Made by a program: the position numbers and the translations under genes | Part shown: positions 11,174 to 20,512 of the stretch, one piece after another | Layout of the letters: every line of letters starts with the position of its first letter | Position numbering within the stretch: position 1 is the first letter of the stretch | Notes under the pieces: generated by a model | Seen by the model: the letters and a program-made list of their open reading frames with translations, nothing else | Told to the model about the DNA's origin: nothing | Databases searched by the model: none | DNA from: Didymodactylos carnosus | Taxonomy: Eukaryota > Rotifera > Eurotatoria > Philodinida > Philodinidae | DNA: 20,512 nucleotides | Direction: 5' to 3' | Assembly: GCA_905250885.1 (NCBI GenBank) | Contig: CAJNOQ010003360.1 | Span: 1 to 20,512, forward strand

Positions 11174-14100
11174 ATGACGACTCAAACAGATTCATCGATT
11201 ACTATCGATGAGACTAGTACAACGACAACCAATACGACAACAGGTAATTTGAAATTTTTTATAATTCTAATGGATTTGTATGATCATGGCGAAACACCAA
11301 AATCGATGGAGTATAAGTCTTGCGAAGAACATTGGAAAAAGTTTTAAAAGAAAAAATAGCTGTTTTTTTTGACAAAATTAATTGAGATAATTAATGGAGA
11401 AAATACTCTTTTACTCCGTTATCTTGAATCTTCGAGGTCCACATACAATTTTGTTTTACCCAGGTATGCAGAACGCAATTCGAGAGAATGTTTATCATTG
11501 AGAACATAAAAAGAATTGAGAAGGCACGTGGTACATACGTGCCTGTCTCCTGTCATTTATCGGACTGTATGTACCCTAAGATACAGGACTATAGGATCTT
11601 CTATAGGGACTAAGAGATTCAATCAGACGACTGTCATTATATATAAATCATCTTTTTGTTAAATAAGCAGAGTGATTTGAATGCATTCTCAACGATATAA
11701 TACAGGTATATTGCATTACAGTAAATAAATCATCTTTGTGTCATCTACAGTACTATTCATTATAGAAAAGATTAATAACTAAGATTTGAGTCTGAATTCT
11801 TACACGACTATAGAAAGGACTTTATTTAAATCTAATTAGTATTTTGTCGAGAAAATAAGGAATAAGAAATATCAAATAGAATGTAATGGGAGTAGATATA
11901 GCCTAAAAAATAATCAGAACGAAACTCTCAATATTACAGATTTTTTTATCTAAGATAACGGTACATGAAAATATGTCTGTTATAATGACAACTATTTCAT
12001 TTGCTGTTATTTTAGTATTAAACACCGTTTTCTACTTAAACTATTCAAGAAAAGAATAATTTTTTAGAAAAAAAATGGGGTTTCAGTTTTTTTCTTCGTC
12101 TTTTATTGAATTGTTCTTGTTCTCTTTCGTACAGTTCAAGGTACTAACACTTGGTTCATTTTCATAATTGGAAAAGTACGTATTTAAGTTTACACCTTGG
12201 TTAAACAAATAAAGGACTTTAGGTCTTTATTTGTACTAGGTAGTAAGAAAAAGTTATTGAATTATTTCAGTTTAATGGCTCACTGTAGGACATAACATGA
12301 ATAACTTACACGTGTATTTAATTAAAAATGTTCTAACGATAGTTTTTGAGCATATGAGGATGTAGAATTTTCATTATAAAGAGTGAAATACTTTCTTCAA
12401 TCTCTGATTGATGCTTATTTTAGGTATAACAGCGAGCAATAATTTTCTTGGTTTACTACCACCACCCTACTCCATGTCTGTTCTAAATTCCACACCATTA
12501 TTACAAACATCATATTCGAATTCAAATATGCCATCACTTTTATCATCGTCGATGATTAACACTAATACAAATAGTTCTATAAATAATACATATGGTACAA
12601 GTCGTTCTAGTTCTGGTTATGGAACAACGTCATCATATACTATTCCTACTCAAACTAATTTCTATCGTTCAACTCCACCACCAACAACGCCTCCATCATT
12701 TAATTTTCTCTATCAAACACGTGAAAAAGAAAAATTTGAATTGGGTACATTGAATGATAAATTTGCTGATTATGTTGAAAAAGTACGGTATTTAGAAGCA
12801 CAAAATAAAAAAATTCATCTAGAATCATCAATACTATCGGAGAAACAACAATCGACTTGTCAACGAATTAAACAAATGTTTGAAACTGAATTGAAAGAGT
12901 TGAAACAAGTAATTGAAAAGATGTCATCAGATAAACAAAATGTTCAGAATGTTGCTAAAGATATTCAACAGACAATACCACAATTGAAACAAAAATTATC
13001 ACAAGTATTCAAAGAAACAGGTTCATCTAAATATGATATTGAAAAACTTGAAAAACATTTATCGGGAACTGAAGGTGATGTGAACATGTACAAAAGACGT
13101 TTGAATCATCAAGATGATGAACATTCAAAATGGGCCCAATTAATACAACATATACAAAGACTAGTGTTACAAGGTAAAATTATCATCATATCTCTCTCAA
13201 AAGTTTAAACATGCTTCAATGTGCGAGCATGTACAAAGTAAGAGATCACTATGAATGATAAACACTGACCAGAAACTCTACATTCATTGAAAGTTTCATA
13301 ATTCAAGCTTTCACAAAAGTATGCTCGTGTTGTTAAATTCTGAAACCATATGAGATCTTGTTCTTAACGTGAAAGTTATCGAAACAAACGTCATAATAAC
13401 TTAAGGAAAAAGTATTCTTCATACTTTAGACTAAAACCAATGCCATTATTTTGCTACTTGAGACTGTTATTACTTTAGCCTTTATCAACAAAAAAAAACA
13501 ACAACCGGTGGTTATAAATTGTGAAAAATCGTTTTTTTTTCTTTTTAGCTAAAAATGAAATTCAGAATGAGAGTATCACAAAGACAAAATGTGATCAACA
13601 AAAACAACAACTCAAAACTGATATGAAATTATTGTACGACAATCAACAGCAACGAATAAATGATCTGAAATTAACTACACTAGGAAATTCATCGTCATCC
13701 AATACCTTCTCCAATAGCGGTAGTGACCGAGCACAATTTTTTAAATCTGAATTATCGAATGCCATTCGAAAAATTCGTCAGGAATATGAACGACAAAATG
13801 ACCTTCAACGACAGGATCTTCACCAACAATTTTTGTTACAGTATACCGATATATCAAAACAATATCCAGAAATACATTCAATATTTCAAAGTGAACGAGA
13901 ACAAGAACTTGTTCGTCAAGATGAAGATAAAGTACGTGGGGATATTCAACGTGTTCGACAAGATATTACAAATATGAAACAAAAAAATTTTGAATTAAAA
14001 ATTCGTCTACGTGAAGTACAAATAACAATTGATATGATACAAGATGAACGAAAACGTTTGGATAGTAGACAAAATGATGAACTGAACGAATTGAGACAAA

Positions 14101-14630
14101 AACAAGATCGAATAGGTCAAGAATTTGATGATGTTTCATTAAAACAAACATCTTTAGAAAAAGAAATAAACACTTATCGAAATCTGCTGGAAGGTACATT
14201 GAAGACGGTTGTTGATCACATAACAGATGATTACCAACAACAACAACAACAACAAAGCAGCAGCAGTATTCAAAATGGATTGGCAAAACAGCGGGAACAA
14301 CGATCAACGAGTTTGGATAGAAATGGGATAGCAAATTCATATTATCGTGGACAATGGTCATTAAATAAGCCCTATGGAACTAATAATAAATATGAAAATA
14401 TAACAACATCTTCGTCTCCTCCTCCAACAGCAACAATAATCACTGATAATACTTCAGGGATAGCGAATGGTCTAACTCCGAGTAAAAGTGGGGGTGATTT
14501 GTCATTAAGAAATATACCAGTTAATGATCAATCATCTTCAAGCATAGATAATAATAAATCATCACCGAATCGTGTATCAACAACCACAACGACAACAACA
14601 TCTTCGATGGTTAATACTCTTCAAAATTAA
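11174..14630 (+). CDS. Cytoplasmic intermediate-filament protein, 3 exons, complete (633 aa)
   Basis: Structural protein forming coiled-coil dimers that assemble into filaments. Exons: 11174-11243, 12424-13173 and 13549-14630; both joins are phase 1 and recreate Gly24 and Ala274. The ATG is the first after an in-frame TAA at 11132. Residues 1-126 form a Ser/Thr/Asn-rich head with Pro stretches (PPPTTPP, 85-91). The rod, about 127-490, starts with the helix-initiation motif LNDKFADYVEKVRYLEAQN and ends with the termination motif EINTYRNLLEGT. At about 364 residues it is near the long lamin/protostome class rather than the roughly 310 of vertebrate cytoplasmic filaments, although a Ser/Asn-rich linker (318-333) adds some length. 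The tail, about 491-633, is low-complexity (poly-Q, Ser, Thr runs). I see no lamin Ig-fold tail, nuclear localisation signal or CaaX box, which argues for a cytoplasmic protein. Confidence 0.93.
11244..12423 (+). other. Intermediate-filament intron 1 (1180 bp)
   Basis: The donor GTAATT follows the 23-codon first exon and the acceptor is TTATTTTAG; phase 1 is preserved. Inside are two small perfect or near-perfect hairpins: 11523-11529 with 11537-11543 (GGCACGT/ACGTGCC), and about 12205-12217 with 12223-12234 (based on ACAAATAAAG). No other gene is seen in it. Confidence 0.85.
13174..13548 (+). other. Intermediate-filament intron 2 (375 bp)
   Basis: The donor GTAAAA is within the rod-coding region and the acceptor is a long T-tract ending CTTTTTAG. 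The G left by exon 2 joins CT to restore Ala274, and the coiled coil continues across the join. Reading through the intron would stop at 13208. Confidence 0.9.
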
Positions 14631-14754
14631 ATGAGGTTTTTATTGTTTTTTTTTATATATGATTTGTTTCTTTTTCCTCATACTAGATTATTTATTTTCT
14701 TCAAATGAAGAATAATTTAATTCAATATAGTTGTAGAAAGTTTGATAAAACAAT

Positions 14755-14760
14755 AATAAA
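14755..14760 (+). terminator. Poly(A) signal of the intermediate-filament gene
   Basis: A canonical AATAAA lies 125 bases after the TAA stop, in T/A-rich 3' sequence. This is a reasonable distance for cleavage and polyadenylation in a compact genome. Confidence 0.6.
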
Positions 14761-14769
14761 TTGTTTAAA

Positions 14770-15620
14770 AATTTTAACATTGACTCAGAACATTCATCTC
14801 ACTTCATGTCGAGCAATCCAGATTAACCGCAGAGCACACTCCAAAAGTTTTTGGTAAAAAAACGTATCGAACTGCTTTTTTTCTGCTCGGAAAACCAGTA
14901 GAATGATTTTCTTTTATTTAAAGTACCATGATTTGATGCTTAAAATACAAAAATAGTATTTTTAAGCCGAAATACCCCACTTGGCTTTTAAAAATCGAAC
15001 TTTTTCTCGATTTTCTATATTTGCTTTTTGGTATATGATACGGATTCTTTTTAGAAATAACGATTGAAATACTCTATATAGACTTTTTCTGTATTTAGTA
15101 GCTTCTTCTGTCTACGCGAAGTTTATTGGCAGTAGCGACAGAATATAGTAAAAGTAGTTTCGATCGATTTTGAGTGAGTTCTGAAGTTTTTTGGTGAGAA
15201 TGGCTAAAATGGGTTTATTTCACATTACATAAGTGTTCATGGGAATATTGAACTTTTTTCTGAGAACGAATACTACCACGAGACTCAGAATGGTCGATAC
15301 CTTATGTTTTCATTTCAAGATTACCATAGCTAATGAAATATGCATCTGGAGGCTCTCAGGAAGGCCACTGCTAAGCTAAATCCACAAAAAATGCAGAGGT
15401 TCGCTTCATTTTCTTGTTAAAGAGGACACATTTGAAATATTTGTTCATGATGGAAAACAAATATTTTTACAGCAACTTTCGAAGTACAAATCTGGGCTTC
15501 CAAAAATCAATTAGAAAAACCAGCCTTTGTTGTGAATTTAAAAAAAAAATTGTATAGAACCATGAGCCTCGGTTTTATCTATCGAATGGCGAAAACTACC
15601 ATGTATGTGGATCCTCTGAA
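14770..15620. other. Intergenic region, no gene seen
   Basis: No coding exon could be supported. A few short hairpins occur, for example TTCTGTC/GACAGAA near 15108-15145. The sequence is less purely AT-rich than the 7 kb gap and may be old transposon material, but I see no termini. Confidence 0.5.
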
Positions 15621-15623
15621 TCC

Positions 15624-15770
15624 ACGACAGTTGCTCCCCTGGCAATTGCTTCCCTGACAGTGGCTCCCGCGACACTTGCTCCCCAAAGACACTTGCTCCC
15701 CTGACAATTGCTCCCTTGCGACAGTTGCTTCCCTGATCGTTGCTTCCGCGACATTTGCTCCTCAACGACA
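15624..15770. repeat. Minisatellite array, left arm of an outer inverted repeat
   Basis: About nine tandem units of 14-17 bp built on GACANTTGCTCCC with variable last bases. The same array occurs in the opposite orientation at 17411-17564, in nearly the same order of variant units, so the two arrays are inverted copies rather than independent expansions. Each arm has one unit-sized indel relative to the other. Confidence 0.85.
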
Positions 15771-16264
15771 CTAGTTAGAACTCTTATTAATTACAAAAAG
15801 AACATAAATATATTTAATTTAGATTTAGACATCAACAATAGAATAATAGACATCTTATTAATTAGAAAAACAACATATAAGTATATAGAACGTAGCTTCC
15901 TAAATGCGGCCGAAATTTAAGCCAATTAGTATAAAAGTGGACGCAATTTGGAACGAGTACATTTCTATGATTCTGCGTTTCCAAATTGCGGCCACTTTTT
16001 AATTAGTGAGTAATCAACAATCGTAATTTAAAATATAGATATATAAATTAGTCGGTTTTTAGAAAAAATAGAAGTAGAAACATATACAAGAAAAATTGAT
16101 CACTATATACGAACATCAGAATAAGAAGCAGCTCCCAGAACAAAATGATTAGTTTTGATTAAAAATCAGTAAAACATATCCTAATGATTACTTCTCGCAA
16201 AAGAATGTTTAATAGCCTGATTAGCCGTTGCAAAATTGAATCAGGAGTTCTGTCTTATTGATAA

Positions 16265-16272
16265 TATAAATA
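16265..16272 (+). promoter_or_regulatory. Possible TATA box for the FLYWCH ORF
   Basis: TATAAATA about 40 bases before the ATG at 16312, inside the element and outside its terminal repeats. The spacing would allow a short leader. In DNA this AT-rich such a match is weak evidence alone. Confidence 0.35.
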
Positions 16273-16311
16273 TAGCAGCATGGAGAGTTAGGTCACACTT
16301 TATTTAAAACA

Positions 16312-16593
16312 ATGGATACAAACTTTACTTGGTCAAAAACTCAAAGAGGTGAAACAGCAATTTTGTATAATAATTACTTATATCACTTAAAACGTGTAAA
16401 TCAGAACGATTCGTCACTATACGTCTGTACTTTCAAATCCTGTTATCGTACTATTACTTTGAAAAATGATGCAATTACAAAATCCATTGCCACAAATCAT
16501 AAACATGATCGTTATCAAAAAGTTTTAAGAGCTCTTTCTCATCGGTATATAGATGTTATAAACGACGCCGGAGATAATAGTGACGAAGATTAA
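16312..16593 (+). CDS. Stand-alone FLYWCH-type zinc-finger protein (93 aa) inside a MULE-like element
   Basis: An intact single-exon ORF centred between near-identical terminal repeats. Residues 5-66 match the FLYWCH pattern: FTWSKTQRG, the hydrophobic run AILYNNYLY, then zinc ligands C39 and C44 and H63 and H65 (C-x4-C-x18-H-x-H). The end is acidic (DNSDED). FLYWCH fingers bind DNA and often form the N-terminus of Mutator-like transposases. Here the protein stops soon after the finger, so the catalytic DDE part is missing. It could be a remnant, a transposition repressor or accessory protein that binds the terminal repeats, or a small host gene carried by the element. Its fold assignment is good; its role is inference. 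Confidence 0.75.
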   Translation: MDTNFTWSKTQRGETAILYNNYLYHLKRVNQNDSSLYVCTFKSCYRTITLKNDAITKSIATNHKHDRYQKVLRALSHRYIDVINDAGDNSDED

Positions 16594-16861
16594 ATTCTTC
16601 GTTGATATAGCTGTTTTGTATATAATACATAAATATATAGTCATCAATTCTTATATATGTTTCTACTTCTATTTTTTCTAAAAAGTGACTAATTTATATA
16701 TCTATATTTAAATTACGATTGTTGATTACTCACTAATTAAAAAGTGGCCGCAATTTGGAAACGCAGAATCATAGAAATTTACTCGTTCCAAATTGCGTCC
16801 ACTTTTATACTAATTGGCTTAAATTTCGGCCGCATTTAGGAAGTAGCCATATAGAATGCAG

Positions 16862-17410
16862 AAGTAACGTCAATCAGCAATTTCATAAATAACACACAAA
16901 CGCATATTACGACTTTTCTACCAGAAAATATGCAAAAAATTTTTGTTCTTTCCTTCCTGTTATTGACTAATTAGTACTAATTAACCTTAATTTAGCCTAC
17001 TTTGAAATTGTCTTTTTTTGGTTTTTAAATTAAATTGTACGGTTTTTAAACTTTTAAAATTTCGTATTTTTCATTATAAAAACCAAAAAACAAAATTTCT
17101 GCGTCGAACTTCATTCGGGAACAATGAAAAATATTTCCCCCTATACAAGTTAATGTTCTCTGTCGAACTACGCTAGAATCAACTTTTCATATCTAAAAAT
17201 GAACTTTTTATTGAAATTTTAAAAATAAGGCAAAAAATCCGAAAAAATCTTAAAATTTTTTTATCAAAAACTATAAATTCGGGAACCGAAAGCTTTGTTG
17301 GGACATATACTTCGAGGTGTCCTCCACAAACTGATGGAAAAAAACAGGTGGGGGTTGATGCCCCCATTAACTATTAACTTTTTAAAAATCATTTCGGACT
17401 CTTCAATGGG
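16862..17410. other. Spacer between inner element and right minisatellite arm
   Basis: About 550 bp of AT-rich sequence with no gene. It has a hairpin-like pair around 17010-17095 (TTTTTTGGTTTTTA and its complement). It has no counterpart in the much shorter left spacer (15771-15895), so the outer and inner inverted repeats are not one symmetric element. Confidence 0.5.
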
Positions 17411-17564
17411 AGCAGGTATTGTTGGGGAGCAAATGTCGCGGAAGCAACTGTCGCAAGAGAGCAATTGTCAGGGGAGCAAGTGTCTTTGGCGAGCAAGAGT
17501 CGTTCGGGAGCAAGTGTCGCGGGAGCCACTGTCAGGGAAGCAACTGTCCGGGGAGCAACTGTCG
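17411..17564. repeat. Minisatellite array, right arm of the outer inverted repeat
   Basis: Tandem 14-17 bp units reading GGGAGCAANTGTC, the complement of the left array. Open frames across it (17295-17585, 17419-17628, 17465-17674) and across the left array encode repetitive Ser/Gly/Cys-rich peptides that come from the repeat itself, not from genes. Confidence 0.85.
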
Positions 17565-17579
17565 TGTTACCGTATCCTC

Positions 17580-18160
17580 TCTTAAATGTTATTCAAAAAA
17601 GAGTTTTCTGTACTATATTTTTAAATGAATATAAACACAGTATTTCACAGTTTTGTCCTCTTTTCAATAGCTAAACATCGAAGTAAACATTGACTGGTAA
17701 TCAGCGTTAAAACTGACATCTGCAAACATATCTGGTATAAATAAACATTATAGGAAAATTTTAATTTTTCTTTATGAATATGTATGTTCTGTCTTTTCCA
17801 TAAACGGTTGTGTGACTCAAGGTGATTAATAAAACCAAATATTCTTTTCTTCCAAGAAAAATATGGGCCCATTTCTTTCTCCATTGTACCAAAATAGACT
17901 TGTTTCCTTGTATTCTGACTTTTATGTCATTTATAAATGCATTTTATTCTGATTCTCAAATCTCACATTTTATTCGATAATCTGTAATTAAGTTGTAAAA
18001 TTTATATATAGTAAAGAACGTTTGATTGATAAAAAAATTAGAAAAGTTTTTCGAGCGAGTTTCGAGTTTTATTTTGTCTGCAGAATGGAGCGAGTATAAG
18101 GTCTGAAAAAGACGATATTTAGTCTTAAGGGCCCCCTCTCCTCTAAAATTTTTTTTTTCC
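17580..18160. other. Intergenic region, no gene seen
   Basis: AT-rich sequence with short open frames on the minus strand (17645-17884 and 17956-18168) that lack recognisable domains and have no splice-linked neighbours. No inverted ends were found. Confidence 0.45.
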
Positions 18161-18166
18161 CAGAAC

Positions 18167-18249
18167 ACTCAATCTTACTGGAATTTTTACTGAATATGTA
18201 TCTGACCATTGATAGTTCTCAGTAAAAATTTAAGCTCATAATATTGAGT
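18167..18249. repeat. Short foldback repeat
   Basis: ACTCAAT at 18167-18173 pairs with ATTGAGT at 18243-18249. A perfect inner 12-base pair, AATTTTTACTGA (18182-18193) and its complement (18219-18230), closes a loop of about 25 bases. Confidence 0.55.
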
Positions 18250-18293
18250 TTTTTGTGAGTTATTGTAACATCAAGGGTCAAAAAGTAGGCGTC

Positions 18294-18600
18294 CGTGTGT
18301 CAAAGATTTTGTTTTCAATTTTAATGATACGGACATCGGGATGGTGTCAAAATGTAGAGAAGACCTGCCCCTACAATCTAACAAAGTCGGATTTTTGAGA
18401 AAAAAACAATTAATTTTTTTAGACAGTTTTTTCGAAAAACCTAGATTAATTTTTTAGAAAACTCGAGTTTTTTGTAAACAAATAAATTGAAAACAAAAAT
18501 TCCGGCTTTGTTAGGTTGTAGCGCTGATATTTACCTTCATTTTAAAACCTTCCCGAGCTTTCTAACATTTAAAATGGCGGAGAAATCTTTGACACACAAT
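18294..18600. mobile_element. Foldback element, diverged arms of about 105 bp
   Basis: Left arm 18294-18395 and right arm 18496-18600 are reverse complements. Shared blocks are GTGTGTCAAAGATTT at the outer end, TCGGGA in the middle and CTAACAAAG-CGGA near the loop. Identity is perhaps three in four, so it is older than the elements at 3012 and 15896. No target duplication is clear. The open frame at 18487-18714 runs over the right arm and is not a gene. Confidence 0.6.
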
Positions 18601-18779
18601 CAGGTAAAACAAAAAAACCAGTTTCGAGAAAAACGCAAAACAAGTTTCTCCTTTGATTATCGCGGTTTTTTTGGAAAGTGGTACAGAGAAAAGTCTGAGA
18701 GCAGTTCGTCGTAGGTTATCGGCTATGTCGAATCGAATGAGCACATGTAGAGACATGTGCGATGTACTTTTTCCCATAT

Positions 18780-19468
18780 GTAAGCGTTATTCCCACGGAA
18801 AACCATAAAAAATCAATCACTTTTTGATGTTGGGTGCCTCAGAAAAACCATCGTAAAACCAATAAATCATAGTGCATTCGAAAGCAGATATATTGGGCTA
18901 TACAACTATGCATAAATATCCAAATCGATTTTTTTTGTCGAAAAATGCTTTTTTTGAGGGGTGTCCTTATTTTAGCATAAATGCTGCGAATAATTGTCGT
19001 ATGTCGAATGGAAGCTTATGACAGTGAATAAGTTCTTCGCCAATGAGTTGCCCTCAATCCTCACTTTGTTCATAATTGATGGAATGATTTTACCGTTACA
19101 GACTCTCTGTGTACTCTGTATCCATTGAAACAATCATTCTTTTAATAGAAATAAACAAACTATCAGATTATAAGAGGTATAATTAAACAATGATATCATA
19201 CTGATACTGTTCATTGAGAAAGAAAAAATTTAACAGCAATGTACTATAAGTAGTAATCCTATTGATAAAGTTGATAAAAAAAAGCGCGTATATAAATAAC
19301 AGTTATCTAAAAAGAATGAATTTCAAAAAATTACAAAAATTTACGCTAAAGTATTTCTAATATATAACAAAAAGAATAAAAAAGAAACAGAAAAAAAAAG
19401 AACCGTGTGTAGCAAAAAAAACTGTTTAGTCATGGAAATTCAAAAAATGTTGAAAATTTTAATATTTT
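18780..19468. other. Downstream region of the PH-domain gene
   Basis: It holds the 3' UTR of the minus-strand PH gene, whose poly(A) site I cannot place. No other gene or clear repeat was seen. Confidence 0.45.
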
Positions 19469-20481
19469 TCATTTATACAAACGATCTTGACGCCAATCGG
19501 AATCTGAAGTGATAGAATGATCGACATAATTGTGATTTATAGTAGTATTAGATTGTAAAGTATCTAGCAGCAAAACTGGAGTTTAGAAAAGATGTAGCTG
19601 CAGCATAACAAGCGAGATAGCAATAAAAATTCTATATGTGTCTTTTTTCGACCATAGCTTAGGATGTATATATTCTTACATCACGTTGTATATGATCAAT
19701 GATCTGCTAAAAATGTATATAAATATTAATAAGAGATTCGAATGTGCAGCGATACTCTTTTAGCTTACTTGGTAGTACTCCACGAGAAGCAATATTTATT
19801 TGTTGACACCATTGTGTGGCCTCTTCTGGTCCTTCAGTATAAAACTAAAACACAGAAATGTATTATATAAAAAAGCTTAATTTTTGTCTCCGTAGATATT
19901 ACATGATATTGTTTCGGCTTGTCCATATTCTGCAATGTTAATTCAAATCCATGTCCATGTTTTGCATCATCAATGAGTGTTGCATTTGCACCTGTGATAA
20001 AAAGCAGAGGATGCGATGGGAGTGTGGGTGAAAACATTTTCCAGTCTACCTTTTAGCATCAATATTTTATATTCTTGTGGATCTGTTTCGTGTTTGTATA
20101 AAAGTATCACTTCGTTAATTAACACACAATAAAATTGTTCGGTACGCTTAAAGATCGCATCTGAAAAAAACTTTAAACTAATGTGAGGTTAACTTGCACA
20201 AGGATGTACTTATGAAGAAAAAATTTCATGACTTTGTTGAGTAAATGAAGATCATCACATTGCTCAACAATAATGTGCATTCAAGGAAGCAGACAGTTAG
20301 GAATGAAACATGCAGCTGAACTCCATAAATTGATTTTTATATAAAGCTACTGTATTGATAAGTTCGTTATTACCACTTACAACTTACGAGGAATGATCCC
20401 CAACTGATAAATCGCTTTTTCAACGAAACCGACTGGACTATAGGTAGTCGACGATGCTGATTCCGAATACCACCATGAATG
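19469..20481 (-). CDS. PH-domain protein, C-terminal five exons (5' part outside window)
   Basis: Assembled from splice sites and phase: 20481-20388, 20160-20050, 19991-19903, 19844-19769 and 19575-19469 (TGA at 19471-19469). All four joins keep frame, and the acceptors are T-rich. The product reads ...HSWWYSESASS, then a linker, then a pleckstrin-homology domain: AIFKRTEQFYCVLINEVILL, YKHETDPQEYKILMLKG, GFELTLQNMDKPKQYHFY, and the C-terminal helix EEATQWCQQI with the conserved Trp. About 35 residues follow, ending in DWRQDRLYK. PH domains bind phosphoinositides or proteins at membranes. The family of the full protein is not recognised. The first exon's left border is least certain: its acceptor could be either of two nearby AGs. 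A 67-residue open frame at 20037-19834 is the middle exon with intron read-through. Confidence 0.8.
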
Positions 20482-20512
20482 CTGCCGCTAGGCCTTCAAA
20501 GACCGGTATTCT

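Larger units (their letters stand above)
15896..16843. mobile_element. Small MULE-like DNA transposon with FLYWCH ORF
   Basis: Terminal inverted repeats of about 195 bp (15896-16090 and 16650-16843) are almost identical, which suggests recent activity. Each repeat contains its own hairpin: an AAAAGTGG-GCAATTTGGA arm and its complement lie about 27 bp apart. Long terminal repeats and a FLYWCH protein both point to the Mutator-like superfamily, though there is no transposase core. A near-repeat, TATAGAACGTAG (15884-15895) and TATAGAATGCAG (16850-16861), may be a decayed target duplication; the right copy sits 6 bp outside the repeat end. The whole lies inside the pair of minisatellite arms. Confidence 0.75.

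Noticed and set aside
13723-14361. Alternative-frame ORFs on both strands
   Set aside because: Shadows of the third intermediate-filament exon.
15538-15771. Minus-strand ORF through the left minisatellite, and similar ones near 17295-17674
   Set aside because: The translation merely repeats the minisatellite unit.
15893-16846. TAG as a 3-bp target duplication of the inner element
   Set aside because: Three bases match by chance too easily, and the FLYWCH/long-repeat type predicts a longer duplication; kept only as an alternative to the decayed 12-bp one.
15624-17564. CRISPR-like array
   Set aside because: The units are contiguous 14-17 bp repeats without unique spacers, in a eukaryotic genome.

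Overview
The window looks like nuclear DNA of a small invertebrate animal. It is strongly AT-rich, its genes have GT...AG introns, and it uses the standard code. It holds an animal-type diacylglycerol kinase and an intermediate-filament protein, and its gene-poor stretches are full of foldback and inverted-repeat transposon relics. A rotifer, perhaps bdelloid, fits the codon habits and the protostome-type filament rod. That placement is inference; a database search would settle it.

Layout. (1) 1-4209, minus strand: the first three coding exons of a type IV (zeta/iota, rdgA-like) diacylglycerol kinase, running off the left edge after the accessory domain. Its 1.5 kb first intron carries a foldback miniature transposon (3012-3424) with mariner-like ends. 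(2) 4210-11173: about 7 kb of AT-rich DNA between two divergent gene starts, with no gene I can support. It contains an inverted-repeat pair (6785-6900), a hammerhead-ribozyme-like motif (about 7085-7160) and a large inverted repeat (7478-8259) whose arms share coding-like sequence. (3) 11174-14630, plus strand: a complete three-exon cytoplasmic intermediate-filament gene, 633 residues, with a poly(A) signal at 14755. (4) 14770-19460: a transposon graveyard between two convergent genes. At its centre are two concentric inverted repeats. The outer arms are arrays of a roughly 16-bp minisatellite (15624-15770 and 17411-17564). The inner arms are about 195-bp terminal repeats (15896-16090 and 16650-16843) that bound an intact small FLYWCH zinc-finger ORF (16312-16593). 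Two more foldback repeats lie at 18167-18249 and 18294-18600. (5) 19469-20481, minus strand: the last five exons of a PH-domain protein, assembled here from matching splice phases.

The three host genes concern lipid signalling (kinase, PH domain) and the cytoskeleton. Nothing shows that they act together. The most unusual material is the nested repeat structure around the FLYWCH ORF.
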